Shown here: in pieces, positions 15,740-23,376 of the stretch
How positions within the stretch are numbered: position 1 is the stretch's first letter
How the letters are laid out: each line of letters opens with the position of its first letter
Source: Microcaldota archaeon
Lineage (GTDB): Archaea; Micrarchaeota; Micrarchaeia; Micrarchaeales; CABMGC01
Reading direction: 5' to 3'
Length of the DNA stretch: 41,771 bases
NCBI GenBank assembly: GCA_021810455.1
Contig: JAJZIU010000004.1
Span: 1 to 41,771, forward strand
The notes under the pieces: generated by a model
Databases searched by the model: none
What the model was told of the DNA's origin: nothing
What the model saw: only the letters and a program-made list of their open reading frames with translations
Position numbers and translations under genes: made by a program

Positions 15740-16519
15740 ATGCAAAGTTTTTCAAAATTGATTCTGTTCATTGTATCTTTACTACTAGTCACATTCATTG
15801 TACAGACAAATAACCTTTTTGGGCAAAATGAAATTCCGGCTGCGAACTTTTACACATCAAATACAACCTCATTAAATACATCTTGTCCATTGGTTTCTAT
15901 TCCACAAGAAAACAAAATTTACATACTGATAAATGGTAACCAGAACACTACTGAAATATGCTCAAAAAAACCATACAGCACATACATAATTAACTATCCT
16001 TCAATGGGTGCTTATCTAAACATCAGCACGTATTCATCATGCTGTTTTGAAATCTCAGCTACAAATGTGACAAACAATCTGACTTCTATTTCTAGTTCAA
16101 TAAATGGCACGTTTCCAATCAAAGCACTCAACATCACATTGACTGGTGGACCTGTTTCTGCAAATGTTACTGTGTTTTATCCATGCGGTCTTGCTTCTAC
16201 GGGCGTAGTTCCTTATCATCTACAAGGCACTTGGGAAAAAACCAATGGGTTTTCCATAAACACTACATCCTGTACAATCTCGTTTCCTTTAGGCAAAAAC
16301 TCAACCTTCGGAATATTCAATACAACGGCTAAAAAACCATTGATAATCATACCTCGCTTCATAAGCAATTTGCCTTCTTATATTAAAATTGCAATATACG
16401 GAATATTTCTCGGAATAATAATTGCTCTTGTAATCGCCTTATGCCTCACGATGATCAAATTAATGAAAAAAAGGATGTACGCAAAGACCCATCAACAAAG
16501 AAAAAAACACAATCGCTGA
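15740..16519 (+). CDS. Secreted single-pass membrane protein, heavily N-glycosylated type
   Basis: I do not recognise the family. There is an N-terminal hydrophobic segment (LILFIVSLLLVTFIVQ), an external region of about 190 residues rich in Asn-x-Ser/Thr and Cys (including SSCCFEISATNVTNN), and a C-terminal membrane helix (IYGIFLGIIIALVIALCL) with a strongly basic tail. A TATA-like CTAAATATC lies about 25 bases before the ATG, so the message is probably leaderless. The following Nudix gene begins four bases after the stop, suggesting co-transcription. Confidence 0.65.
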   Translation: MQSFSKLILFIVSLLLVTFIVQTNNLFGQNEIPAANFYTSNTTSLNTSCPLVSIPQENKIYILINGNQNTTEICSKKPYSTYIINYPSMGAYLNISTYSSCCFEISATNVTNNLTSISSSINGTFPIKALNITLTGGPVSANVTVFYPCGLASTGVVPYHLQGTWEKTNGFSINTTSCTISFPLGKNSTFGIFNTTAKKPLIIIPRFISNLPSYIKIAIYGIFLGIIIALVIALCLTMIKLMKKRMYAKTHQQRKKHNR

Positions 16520-16523
16520 TCTA

Positions 16524-17066
16524 ATGATCGCAAAAAGATTACGCACTAAAAACGCATTCGAAAGTGCAGACGGAAAATTTGTAGTAACCGAAGCAAACGA
16601 CTCTGTTTGTGGTAAAAACATCCAATCCCGGTTTGTAAACGAAAACAACTGCGTGATAATAATACCAGTAATGGATAACGGCAATGTACTGCTAGAAAAA
16701 CAGTATAGATCTTCAATGCTTAATACAAATGAAAAAGGATGGCTTCTAGAGCTTCCCGGAGGACATATGGAAAAAGGAGAAGGCATTTCAAAATCGGCAA
16801 GACGGGAACTTGAAGAGGAAACTGGTTACTCTGCAAAACAGATCAAGGTTCTGTACATCAGAGCAATGGCACCGCACGTAACCAACGCTATGGAGTGGGT
16901 GTGTCTTGCACGTGGACTGTCAAAAACAAAACAAAGCCTTGATTCAGACGAGATAATAACTCTTGTTGAGATAAAGAAATCTGAAATACCTAGGGCAATA
17001 AAATCAGGAAGGATAAAAGACACTCTTACAAGGGAAGCCCTGCTTTACTATCTCTATTTTTTGTAG
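16524..17066 (+). CDS. Nudix hydrolase, ADP-ribose pyrophosphatase-like
   Basis: The Nudix box reads GGHMEKGEGISKSARRELEE then ETGY, in a 180-residue protein with the longer N-terminal strand region (FVNENNCVIIIPVMDNGNVL, LEKQYRSS) and LLELPGG typical of the NudF/ADP-ribose group. ADP-ribose or a sugar nucleotide is the likely substrate. The gene follows the secreted protein by four bases. Its 3' end overlaps the convergent epimerase gene by 13 bases. Confidence 0.85.
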   Translation: MIAKRLRTKNAFESADGKFVVTEANDSVCGKNIQSRFVNENNCVIIIPVMDNGNVLLEKQYRSSMLNTNEKGWLLELPGGHMEKGEGISKSARRELEEETGYSAKQIKVLYIRAMAPHVTNAMEWVCLARGLSKTKQSLDSDEIITLVEIKKSEIPRAIKSGRIKDTLTREALLYYLYFL

Positions 17067-18001
17067 ATTTTTTCCCAGTAGTCTATAGTTGCTTTAAGCC
17101 CTTCTTCCAGATTGTACTTTGGTTCCCAATTCAATAAGTCTTTCGCCTTGGTATTGTCTCCAATAAGGACTTTTGCATCAAGAGGTCTTGGGGGTGTAGC
17201 TCTCCAAACTATCTCTCCTTTGAATCCAGTAAGTTTTGCTATCAGTTCGGCTGTTTCTTTTGTTGTGTACCCCTTACCCGTACAAAGCTGTATCTCTTGT
17301 CCTATCGCCTTCTTGTTGCCAAGTGCTTTAAGATAACCTTGAACGTGGTCATCTACATAAACCCAGTCTCTTACCGTATCCGGATCTCCAAGATAAACCT
17401 TGTCCTGCTTGAGCATCTGAGTTATTGTCCTCTCAATGAAGAAATGGGAATTATCGACTCTTCCATAAGTGTTGAAAGGTCTGAGCGTTGTGTAGGGGAA
17501 GCCATAAGCCATGTGCATATATCTAAGGTAAAGATCTCCTGCCACCTTTGCAACTGCATACGGGCTGTTAGGCTTAAGTTCATAATCTTCAACTATCTTT
17601 TTGTCTGTTGTCAACAGACTCATCCCGTACTCTTCACTGGTACCAGCCATCAAGAACTGCTTGAAGTGTGGAACATCTCTGTAGCAAGCCTCTGCAAGGT
17701 TTACTGTACCTAAATAATTCGCTTCACTAACTTCTATGTAATGATCATAACTGAAACTCACTGCGCTCACTGCTGCAGTGTGTATGCAGTATTCCGGCTG
17801 TACCTCCTTTACAACATGCCTTACGGCGGGATAGTCTGTAAGATTGGCATAATGTCTTACGACACTTTGAGGAGCATCAAGCGAGTATCTTCCTGTCACG
17901 TATCTCTCAAGCGTATGCACCTCATAGCCCTTCTCAACAAGCTTTTTAACTAATATTTTTCCTACGAATCCAGTGGCTCCAGTAAGCAGTACCTTTTCCA
18001 T
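17054..18001 (-). CDS. NAD-dependent sugar-nucleotide epimerase/dehydratase
   Basis: This extended short-chain dehydrogenase has the dinucleotide motif GATGFVG near the N-terminus, the catalytic Tyr-x3-Lys in SPYAVAKVAG, TSEEYG as the Ser/Thr partner, and LRPFNTYGRVD and RDWVYVDDHVQGY typical of GDP-mannose 4,6-dehydratase and UDP-glucose 4-epimerase relatives. The ATG at 18001 (MEKVLLTGATG) is preferred over 18022 because a TATA box at 18021-18030 would place the transcript start near 18000. About 315 residues. It probably makes a sugar nucleotide for surface glycans. The exact reaction is undecided. Confidence 0.88.
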   Translation of the reverse strand: MEKVLLTGATGFVGKILVKKLVEKGYEVHTLERYVTGRYSLDAPQSVVRHYANLTDYPAVRHVVKEVQPEYCIHTAAVSAVSFSYDHYIEVSEANYLGTVNLAEACYRDVPHFKQFLMAGTSEEYGMSLLTTDKKIVEDYELKPNSPYAVAKVAGDLYLRYMHMAYGFPYTTLRPFNTYGRVDNSHFFIERTITQMLKQDKVYLGDPDTVRDWVYVDDHVQGYLKALGNKKAIGQEIQLCTGKGYTTKETAELIAKLTGFKGEIVWRATPPRPLDAKVLIGDNTKAKDLLNWEPKYNLEEGLKATIDYWEKIYKK

Positions 18002-18020
18002 TGTATCAATTATACATCTC

Positions 18021-18030
18021 ATATAAATTT
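18021..18030 (-). promoter_or_regulatory. TATA box of the epimerase gene
   Basis: Minus-strand AAATTTATAT lies about 25 bases before the ATG at 18001, which predicts a leaderless message and decides the start codon. Confidence 0.55.
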
Positions 18031-18135
18031 AATAAATGGGTAGGGCGTATAACAAGATATAATGGCGTTGCCATTTACCTTCTAGCAATGAAACTATTCG
18101 TTTGAACCTCCGGTTTCATATAGGAAGATAAAACG

Positions 18136-18210
18136 TTGCTTAAAGAGCTGAAAGGATACAGTGAATACTCTAAAAAAGTACGATACAGGCTCCTTCCAGA
18201 TATTTGGTGA
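18136..18210 (+). pseudogene. Possible C-terminal scrap of a lost gene
   Basis: From a TTG, the text LLKELKGYSEYSKKVRYRLL then PDIW and a stop looks protein-like (charged helix ending in an aromatic) rather than random, but upstream codons in this frame are stops. The surrounding 18031-18212 gap also contains a small hairpin, AATGGC-GTT-GCCATT (about 18061-18075). I cannot name the parent gene. Confidence 0.25.
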
Positions 18211-18212
18211 AA

Positions 18213-21047
18213 TCAGGTTCCCACTACCTGCTTCAGCTTTACGCTCCTTGATTTGCCCGATATCTCTCTTTTTAGTGATTCAAACTCTTTTATCATCGGG
18301 TTTCTGTCCCTTATTAGTCCTCTTTTTTCAAGTTCCTTAAGTGTAACGAGCCTAGTGGCGCTAACTATTGGATATCTGTGTTCATCATCGAATATCAGAG
18401 ATGTCATTGTAAATCCTCTTAAAGAATCAGAAACTCCTATTCCTATGCTTTCTGCATAAGAGTTTATTCCCTGGAGGCATGGGCTTACCAATTGAAATCC
18501 ATTGTCAACTATGCTTTTTCTGAACACATGCGCATCTCCTGCAAATGTGGTTGCCTGTATTCCCGCCTTGTCTATCTGATTGTATGGATCCTTGCTTGGT
18601 TTATGTATCATGAAGAACGGTTTTCCATCTATCAAGTACATACCATGCCCATAATCTCCTCCTGGAGCCCTGACAACTTTATCCTCTCCTATTATTGCAG
18701 ATATAAGCATGCCTAACTTTATCGATTCATCCATACTTCTGTCTTCGTGCGTCTTGTTAACGTGGTTTCCAGATACTGTAACCACCATTCCGGCATTTCT
18801 TAATAATGGTTTTATTATGTTTATTAGCTTCTCAGCCTGAATGTCTGGATTTGGTATTGCCTGTCTTTCGTACATCAGTGCCCTGTACTCTTCCATGTAC
18901 GTCTCAAATTCTACGGAGTTCCTGTTCAATCCTTTTCTTGTTAGAAATCTTTCAAAGAATTCAACGTTAGATTGATTGTTTTCAATGTTCACTTCGTACT
19001 TGTGATTCCTGAGATTGCCTTCTATATTGTCTCCCAGGAGAAGGAGATTAAAAGGTCTAAACGCTTTGAATCCTGAAACATAACCTACCACACTATCAAG
19101 TATGCGGGTTGCTGGTTCTCCCATTCCCGGACTTCCTATGTGCGTATCTGTCAGAACAACGAAGTGCATCTTTCTTAAGTTGTACTCCCTGTTTATTGCC
19201 TGTCTTACTATGTTATCTGCAAATTCCTTTATTTTCGGGTTTTTTGTATCTCCACATTTCGATACCGCTCTGAGCAATTCCGGTACTGCATTTTGATCAG
19301 AAGGATTTATTCCGTGCATGAGCAGCATAACATTCAAGAGTCTGTTATTCAATTCCGAAGGCAGTTTGGAAACAACTTGTGCCCTCTCTTTGTCATCTAT
19401 GTTCCTCTCAGTTATCCCCAAAGGCTTGATATTTTTAATACGGGATATCAAAATCCCCGCCTGTCTCTGGGCTTCCTTCTCTGCGGATATCTGCAGATAT
19501 TCGGAGGTCATAAACTCGGTTTGGAATGCGCCTCCATTGTATGTTATCTTGTAGAATCCTGATGTTATAGGCATTGATCCAAATGCGCTTAGAAATGGGG
19601 TTTTGTGTCCTGTGTTCCATGCTTTTGACACCATTTCCCTATCTACAAACGTAGGAAGCACCACACTGTAAACATAGTTCGAGCTTCTGTTTCTCCATGG
19701 AAATGCTTCCTCTCCAGCCTTATAACTGTGTCCACTTATGATCATGTCTACTGGTATTTCTGAAGTGTTTATCACGTGCTGTATCGCTTTGGAATAATCT
19801 TTGCGCACAGATTTAGAATAACTCACCGGATCATACGTGACCATTACTCGCATGTTATTTACGTTGAGCACTGACAGCCTGTCAGATACTATATTCAATC
19901 TCGCACTCCTACCGAAAACATCACGTATGGTCGCATAAGCTTCCATCATTGAAAGTTCCTGAGCAATGGTGCTCAAGGATTTAGTACCTGGCATCATATT
20001 GACAAATCTGAATATGCTTGCACCGCTTCCAGTTTCCATCTGCTCTTTTCCAACAGTCCTTGATACACTGTCAACGTTTTCATAGCCCAACTTTGTCATC
20101 ATCTTTGCCAATGTTTTTACTTTTTCTACAAGTTCCTCTATTTTTTCATTATCCTGCTTCTTGCTGCTTCTTGCTGCATCTAAATTTTTGTTAGCCTTTG
20201 CAAACTCGTCCCTAAGCGCTTCGAGTGTTTCATTCCTTCTATCACTTCCCATGCTTTCTAAGTAAATTTTTAAGAACAGTTCATCATTGGAGTAGGCCTT
20301 GAATTTTGATATTATATCATTCACTGGCATGGCTCCGTTTTCTTCAAACCATAGTTTTATGAGCTCTACGTATTTTTCGCCTATTTTTCTATAATCGTCC
20401 ACCTCATTCTGATGTGCACGCACCTTATCTCTTATTCTTTCTATCCTTGCCTCAAGATTTTTTTTCTTCTCATCACTTTCAATATTTTTCATCCTTCTCT
20501 CATAGTGGTCCAACGTATTCGTCGTGCTTTTTATTATCTCCTCTTCAGATTCGACCCTGTCTGATACTTTATAAAATAGCTCAAACAGTCTTTCGGGTTT
20601 CCTGTTGTAAATGTAAACTAAAAGATCGTACTTAACTGTCATGTTGTCTCTATCACTGTTTCCCATCACGTACGTCATACCATTCCTGTCTCCTGATCTC
20701 TCAACAAGGTTGGCTATCCTACTCATGTGTGGCTTCATAGATACGCTCGCGCTGCCTATGTCACTCACGTACTCTCCGAGCATGAGGCTTTCCGCCCTTC
20801 CGCCTCTCGTTATGTAATTCGGTATTTTTGGAAGTAGCTCTCCATTAAATATTATGTGGTCAGGAGCATTTCCTCTCTGTATGCTTTTTCGTAGTTCTCT
20901 GTAAAGTCCGACCATGTTGTTTCTGCTAAAGTACGTTGTGCCTCCGCCAAGCTCTCCAACCGCCCATATTGTTGCACCCCCTTCAACCTCTGTTTTTTCA
21001 TCATTTAACCTCCCGTAACTGGCCCCATACTCAAATTGTCCCGCCAT
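18213..21047 (-). CDS. Large protein with a degenerate and an intact metallophosphoesterase domain
   Basis: This is a 944-residue protein. The C-terminal third has the calcineurin-like metal motifs in order: VVLTDTHIGSPG (Asp634, His636), LLLLGDNIEGN (near 667), VTVSGNHVNKTHED (near 757), FFMIHKPSKD and FAGDAHVFR (near 836). The N-terminal part repeats the scheme weakly: WAVGELGGG (29-36), IIFNGELLP (66-72), VMGNSDRDN (127-135) and MIISGHSYK (about 435), with the first Asp and last His replaced. Between the halves of the first domain is a charged, coiled-coil-like stretch (about 150-320). No membrane segment. Substrate unknown; a DNA or RNA nuclease or phosphatase is possible. A TATA-like box lies near 21078-21089. 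Confidence 0.75.
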   Translation of the reverse strand: MAGQFEYGASYGRLNDEKTEVEGGATIWAVGELGGGTTYFSRNNMVGLYRELRKSIQRGNAPDHIIFNGELLPKIPNYITRGGRAESLMLGEYVSDIGSASVSMKPHMSRIANLVERSGDRNGMTYVMGNSDRDNMTVKYDLLVYIYNRKPERLFELFYKVSDRVESEEEIIKSTTNTLDHYERRMKNIESDEKKKNLEARIERIRDKVRAHQNEVDDYRKIGEKYVELIKLWFEENGAMPVNDIISKFKAYSNDELFLKIYLESMGSDRRNETLEALRDEFAKANKNLDAARSSKKQDNEKIEELVEKVKTLAKMMTKLGYENVDSVSRTVGKEQMETGSGASIFRFVNMMPGTKSLSTIAQELSMMEAYATIRDVFGRSARLNIVSDRLSVLNVNNMRVMVTYDPVSYSKSVRKDYSKAIQHVINTSEIPVDMIISGHSYKAGEEAFPWRNRSSNYVYSVVLPTFVDREMVSKAWNTGHKTPFLSAFGSMPITSGFYKITYNGGAFQTEFMTSEYLQISAEKEAQRQAGILISRIKNIKPLGITERNIDDKERAQVVSKLPSELNNRLLNVMLLMHGINPSDQNAVPELLRAVSKCGDTKNPKIKEFADNIVRQAINREYNLRKMHFVVLTDTHIGSPGMGEPATRILDSVVGYVSGFKAFRPFNLLLLGDNIEGNLRNHKYEVNIENNQSNVEFFERFLTRKGLNRNSVEFETYMEEYRALMYERQAIPNPDIQAEKLINIIKPLLRNAGMVVTVSGNHVNKTHEDRSMDESIKLGMLISAIIGEDKVVRAPGGDYGHGMYLIDGKPFFMIHKPSKDPYNQIDKAGIQATTFAGDAHVFRKSIVDNGFQLVSPCLQGINSYAESIGIGVSDSLRGFTMTSLIFDDEHRYPIVSATRLVTLKELEKRGLIRDRNPMIKEFESLKREISGKSRSVKLKQVVGT

Positions 21048-21212
21048 AATGAATCCCCGATTGTTGAACTATGGTAACTTTATTTAAACTTTGCATAATT
21101 GTAAATCAGGAATAGTGTAATTTAGAAAGTATTAAATTAATTATAATCCAAATTGTGTTTGCACATGTCTGGCTTCAGTCGTCAATCGATTTCAGCCTTT
21201 TTCTTAAACTAA
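21048..21212. other. Intergenic spacer with the MPE gene promoter
   Basis: This AT-rich spacer between two minus-strand genes contains the TATA-like TTTAAATAAAG read on the minus strand about 35 bases before the ATG at 21047. I see no further gene or strong hairpin. Confidence 0.4.
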
Positions 21213-22460
21213 TTATCCAAACATGTTGACCTTGGAAACCTTTCTTGGTTTTGGAAGAAGCAATCCCATCAATGCAGATATTATTGCTACAGCAAGAAGA
21301 ATTTCAAAAATCAATGGCAAATTGGAATAGCTACTTCTTATCACAAGACCTACGATGAGGGGTCCTATCGCCTGCCCGCTCGTGCCCCCCAAATTCCAAA
21401 CCAGCGCATTGCTGCTCGTTGTTGCGCCTCTCGGAACATAATCTGATATCATTGACATGAATATCGGAAATCCACTGAAGTTTACAAATCCGAATAATAA
21501 CAGGGAAGTTAAGGATTCAAAACCTGTAGTTTCTAGATACATAAACATGAAAACTGCCGATATTATTGTACTTGCAACTAGTATCATTCTTTTGTCGTGA
21601 TTCTCAACAAGCTTGCCAAATACAAGCTGTCCAAATATGCCTCCAGAGAACATCAATGTTAATATTGTTCCCAAAGACAAACTCGCGCCAATACCTCTTT
21701 CAAATGATATGTATTCTGGTATCCAGGATATTATCCCAAAAAATGCCAGAGATCTTACGAGGAATATGATCGCAAGAAGAATTATCCCAAAATTTATGGT
21801 CTTACCTTGTACACCTTGTCTCTGTTTCATTTGGCTGTTTGTCTCTTTTATTTTTTCAAAACTCCCATCGGCCTTTCTGAGCCCAAAAAGTATTGTGATG
21901 GAAAACACTATTCCAATGGCTCCGAAAAGTATGATCGCATCAGCATGCGACTGAAACATAAGTGCTATTATAAAGAAAAGCGCAGGATAAAGCGCCCTAC
22001 CGATCCCTCCTGCAGATCCATTAATCCCTAGATATCTTCCAAGCTTGTCCTTTCCGTAGTACTTCTGTAATATGGATGAACCTGTAGGATGGTAAAACGA
22101 TGCACCAAATCCTGTAATTATTGAAGATAACAACATGAAAAATGGAATATAAAAATTGCCCATCGCAATCGAAAACAAAAGCAATCCTAACGAAAGAGCA
22201 AATATACCCATTGACATTCCTTCAGCATGGAGATTTCTTTTGTCTATCAATGAACCCAGGATGTTTGCGCTTATTGCCATTGATGCATAAAACAAAACCA
22301 GCGATGCAGTGATAAGCTCTGTACCAACGTGGTAGTTAACTGCAAGCAAATCTATTATGACAGGTACAAAAAACACAGTGCCATCATTTGCAAAATGGCC
22401 TAGCGAAGTAAATAGTAACGCACTCTTCGCACTATCAACATTCTTGTTTGTCTTTTGCAT
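21213..22460 (-). CDS. Major facilitator superfamily transporter, Fsr-like
   Basis: This 415-residue polytopic protein has about twelve hydrophobic segments. The N-terminal LLFTSLGHFANDGTVFFVPV and the loop ITGFGASFYHPTGSSIL resemble the fosmidomycin-resistance (Fsr) branch of the MFS, where a His-Pro-rich GxxHP motif is typical. The inter-half loop (KADGSFEKIKETNSQMKQ) is cytoplasmic. The substrate cannot be deduced; efflux of a small organic compound or sugar transport are both possible. It stands alone on the minus strand. Confidence 0.85.
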   Translation of the reverse strand: MQKTNKNVDSAKSALLFTSLGHFANDGTVFFVPVIIDLLAVNYHVGTELITASLVLFYASMAISANILGSLIDKRNLHAEGMSMGIFALSLGLLLFSIAMGNFYIPFFMLLSSIITGFGASFYHPTGSSILQKYYGKDKLGRYLGINGSAGGIGRALYPALFFIIALMFQSHADAIILFGAIGIVFSITILFGLRKADGSFEKIKETNSQMKQRQGVQGKTINFGIILLAIIFLVRSLAFFGIISWIPEYISFERGIGASLSLGTILTLMFSGGIFGQLVFGKLVENHDKRMILVASTIISAVFMFMYLETTGFESLTSLLLFGFVNFSGFPIFMSMISDYVPRGATTSSNALVWNLGGTSGQAIGPLIVGLVIRSSYSNLPLIFEILLAVAIISALMGLLLPKPRKVSKVNMFG

Positions 22461-22573
22461 TAAATATCACTTTCGTATCTCTTAATTGTTTCATAATTTT
22501 CATATATGCATTACATTTACACGTTAGGATTCGGATTCCAATGTAAATGCCCACATTCACACTCTAGAACCAT

Positions 22574-22601
22574 GATTGCCGTAGGTCGGATTTGAACCTA
22601 C
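22574..22601 (-). repeat. Partial copy of the tRNA-Phe 3' end (candidate attachment-site repeat)
   Basis: Bases 22574-22601 match 23210-23237 at 26 of 28 positions; the latter is the 3' end and T-arm of tRNA-Phe. The rest of the tRNA is absent here. The two direct copies bracket the RelBE-like module. This is the arrangement left when an element integrates at a tRNA 3' end, though a decayed tandem tRNA duplicate is also possible. Confidence 0.75.
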
Positions 22602-22611
22602 ATTTCAATCT

Positions 22612-22872
22612 TCAGTCCAATTCGTTATATATGTTCTTCCTGTGACCTACAGTCCTTATTAGTATCCTCTTTGCAGGTTCATCTATGTTTGCAATAACTC
22701 TATAATCACCAACTCTGAGTTTATACTCTGGGCGGCCCTTCAGCTGCCTGAAGAAATTATGCGGACTCACTGCTGCATTTTCAATTTTCTTAAGAATCCT
22801 TTTGGTCACAGTTTTGTCAAACTTCTCCAATTGAATTACTGCCTCAGAAGAATATCCTACAGTGTAGATCAC
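22612..22872 (-). CDS. RelE/ParE-superfamily toxin
   Basis: The 86-residue protein has the RelE fold pattern: a helical hairpin (EAVIQLEKFDKTVTKRILKK), then FRQLKGRPEYKLRVGDYRVI, the usual LKG..YRLRVGDYRV strand, and ILIRTVGHRKNIY at the end with the catalytic-side His/Arg/Tyr. RelE toxins cleave mRNA on the ribosome. The start is one base after the antitoxin stop, in antitoxin-first order, on the minus strand. Confidence 0.88.
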   Translation of the reverse strand: MIYTVGYSSEAVIQLEKFDKTVTKRILKKIENAAVSPHNFFRQLKGRPEYKLRVGDYRVIANIDEPAKRILIRTVGHRKNIYNELD

Positions 22873-22873
22873 A

Positions 22874-23110
22874 TCACAACCCTAACTTTGTACGGACTTC
22901 GGCAGAACTATAAGTGGCACCATGTTTTATGTCAATCATGCTGCGCAAAAGCGAGGCTCTAAACTCTTCAGTGTACTTCCCTTCTTCGTCTCCTTCTGGA
23001 ATCAAACTCATAAGTGCATTTATTATCTCGTCATAAGTGGCTCTCTTATACATTCTCAGTTTGTTAAGCTTCTCTCTGGTGTTTTTTTCCAGTTGGATTG
23101 TTGTATACAT
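22874..23110 (-). CDS. Antitoxin of the RelE-like toxin (ribbon-helix-helix type)
   Basis: This 78-residue protein starts MYTTIQLEKNTREKLNKLRM, a ribbon-helix-helix beginning, followed by RATYDEIINALMSLIPEGDE and an acidic, flexible tail that would wrap the toxin. It is the upstream gene of the pair. A palindromic block lies immediately before its ATG, as expected for autorepression. Confidence 0.82.
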   Translation of the reverse strand: MYTTIQLEKNTREKLNKLRMYKRATYDEIINALMSLIPEGDEEGKYTEEFRASLLRSMIDIKHGATYSSAEVRTKLGL

Positions 23111-23111
23111 A

Positions 23112-23131
23112 TAATCACTATATGATTAGTG
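23112..23131. promoter_or_regulatory. Candidate operator of the RelBE-like module
   Basis: Two overlapping inverted repeats, TAATCA/TGATTA (23112-23117, 23123-23128) and CACTA/TAGTG (23116-23120, 23127-23131), lie directly upstream of the antitoxin ATG at 23110. The AT-rich tract at about 23136-23152 may hold the TATA box. Binding by the antitoxin is inferred. Confidence 0.5.
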
Positions 23132-23212
23132 TATAACTAATATATAATATTTTTGTTCTTGATGTCAATATACATGCAAAAACGCCCCGTAGGATGCGAA
23201 TACTGAATAGAT

Positions 23213-23317
23213 TGCCGCAGGTCGGATTTGAACCGACGACATTCCGGTTCCTGATGCTGAAAGAATCAAAAAGATCCATCTTCAGCCGGACGCTCTCCCG
23301 AACTGAGCTACTGCGGC
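23213..23317 (-). tRNA. tRNA-Phe (GAA) with a 31-base intron after position 37
   Basis: Read on the minus strand, the acceptor arms GCCGCAG and CTGCGGC pair, the D arm is GCTC/GAGC, the anticodon stem TCCGG/CCGGA encloses CUGAAGA with anticodon GAA, and the T arm is GTCGG-TTCAAAT-CCGAC. The discriminator is A. The anticodon stem only closes if bases 23279-23249 are removed, giving an intron after G37, the canonical archaeal site. Exon CTGAA can pair with TTCAG inside the intron, consistent with a bulge-helix-bulge splice site. CCA is not encoded. Mature length is 74 bases. Confidence 0.95.
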
Positions 23318-23338
23318 TTGTTTTATACTCAACCAATT

Positions 23339-23352
23339 GATTAATATAAACC
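23339..23352. promoter_or_regulatory. Shared bidirectional TATA region for tRNA-Phe and the helicase gene
   Basis: GATTAATATAAACC reads as a TATA box in both directions. It is about 28 bases from the tRNA 5' end (23317) on the minus strand and about 30 bases from the helicase ATG (23377) on the plus strand. Confidence 0.5.
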
Positions 23353-23376
23353 TTTTGCGATGTTCTTATTGGTAAC

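Noticed and set aside
22566-22610. A third tRNA gene
   Set aside because: Only the acceptor 3' strand and part of the T-arm are present, with a broken T-stem pair. No D or anticodon arm can be built.
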